Below are positions 6,254 to 6,296 of a DNA stretch of 6,296 bases, piece by piece. Every line of letters starts with the position of its first letter. Position 1 is the stretch's first letter. This DNA comes from DASXIW01 sp036497785. GTDB taxonomy: Bacteria > Pseudomonadota > Alphaproteobacteria > Acetobacterales > Acetobacteraceae. The position numbers and the translations under genes were made by a program. The notes under the pieces were generated by a model. It had not been told where the DNA came from. It ran no database searches and worked only from the letters and a program-made list of their open reading frames with translations. Where the stretch lies: assembly GCA_036497785.1 (NCBI GenBank), contig DASXIW010000275.1:1-6296 (forward strand), in the 5' to 3' direction.

Positions 6254-6296
6254 TGGTGAGCCCGGAGGGACTCGAACCCTCGGCCCCAAGATTAAA
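6254..6296 (-). tRNA. tRNA-Lys(UUU), 3' part, cut by the window edge
   Basis: Read on the - strand the last 43 bases fit tRNA positions 34-76 exactly: anticodon TTT then AA, the 3' side of the anticodon stem (TCTTG), a five-base variable loop, and a T-arm GAGGG-TTCGAGT-CCCTC. The acceptor strand CGGGCTC, discriminator A and an encoded CCA end at 6254. The anticodon UUU identifies lysine. The D-arm and the 5' acceptor strand lie outside the window, so acceptor pairing cannot be checked. Confidence 0.87.

Overview
This is a GC-rich window whose codon use and gene content fit an alphaproteobacterium. Acetobacteraceae are a reasonable guess, because the short mobile element at 2246-2386 has the 3-bp TNA target duplication of the IS1031 group (IS5 family), which is well known from acetic acid bacteria. 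The taxonomic call is inference only.

Left part (1-2237, + strand): a dipeptide/oligopeptide (Dpp/Opp/Gsi-type) ABC importer operon. It holds the 3' remnant of an ATP-binding subunit (about 99-383), cut off on its 5' side by unrelated DNA that may be an insertion-sequence end. A DppB-type permease follows (389-1329) with its reading frame broken near 886, then an intact DppC-type permease (1326-2237) overlapping it by ATGA. Middle part (2246-4038): a 141-bp MITE-like element with 18-bp terminal inverted repeats and a TCA duplication lies exactly between the convergent operon and the substrate-binding protein gene on the - strand. That gene (2387-4038) has a one-base deletion near 3460 and an in-frame TGA at 2666-2668.

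Right part: a short divergent promoter region (4039-4124) leads to an intact gamma-glutamyltransferase-family gene (4125-5789, +). Its catalytic Thr is present, but by eye alignment the residues that hold the alpha-carboxyl and alpha-amino groups of a gamma-glutamyl donor are replaced. After a possible bidirectional hairpin comes a small - strand gene (5844-6134) for a secreted protein with a basic, Pro/His-rich tail encoded by a 15-bp tandem repeat. The window ends inside a tRNA-Lys(UUU) gene on the - strand.

Read together, this looks like a peptide or amide uptake-and-hydrolysis locus: a periplasmic binding protein, two permeases and an ATPase import a substrate, and a cytoplasmic Ntn-hydrolase cleaves it. 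The transporter half carries at least four independent lesions, while the hydrolase and one permease remain open. I see no wholly new system. The best leads are the atypical active site of the hydrolase and the exact placement of the MITE.
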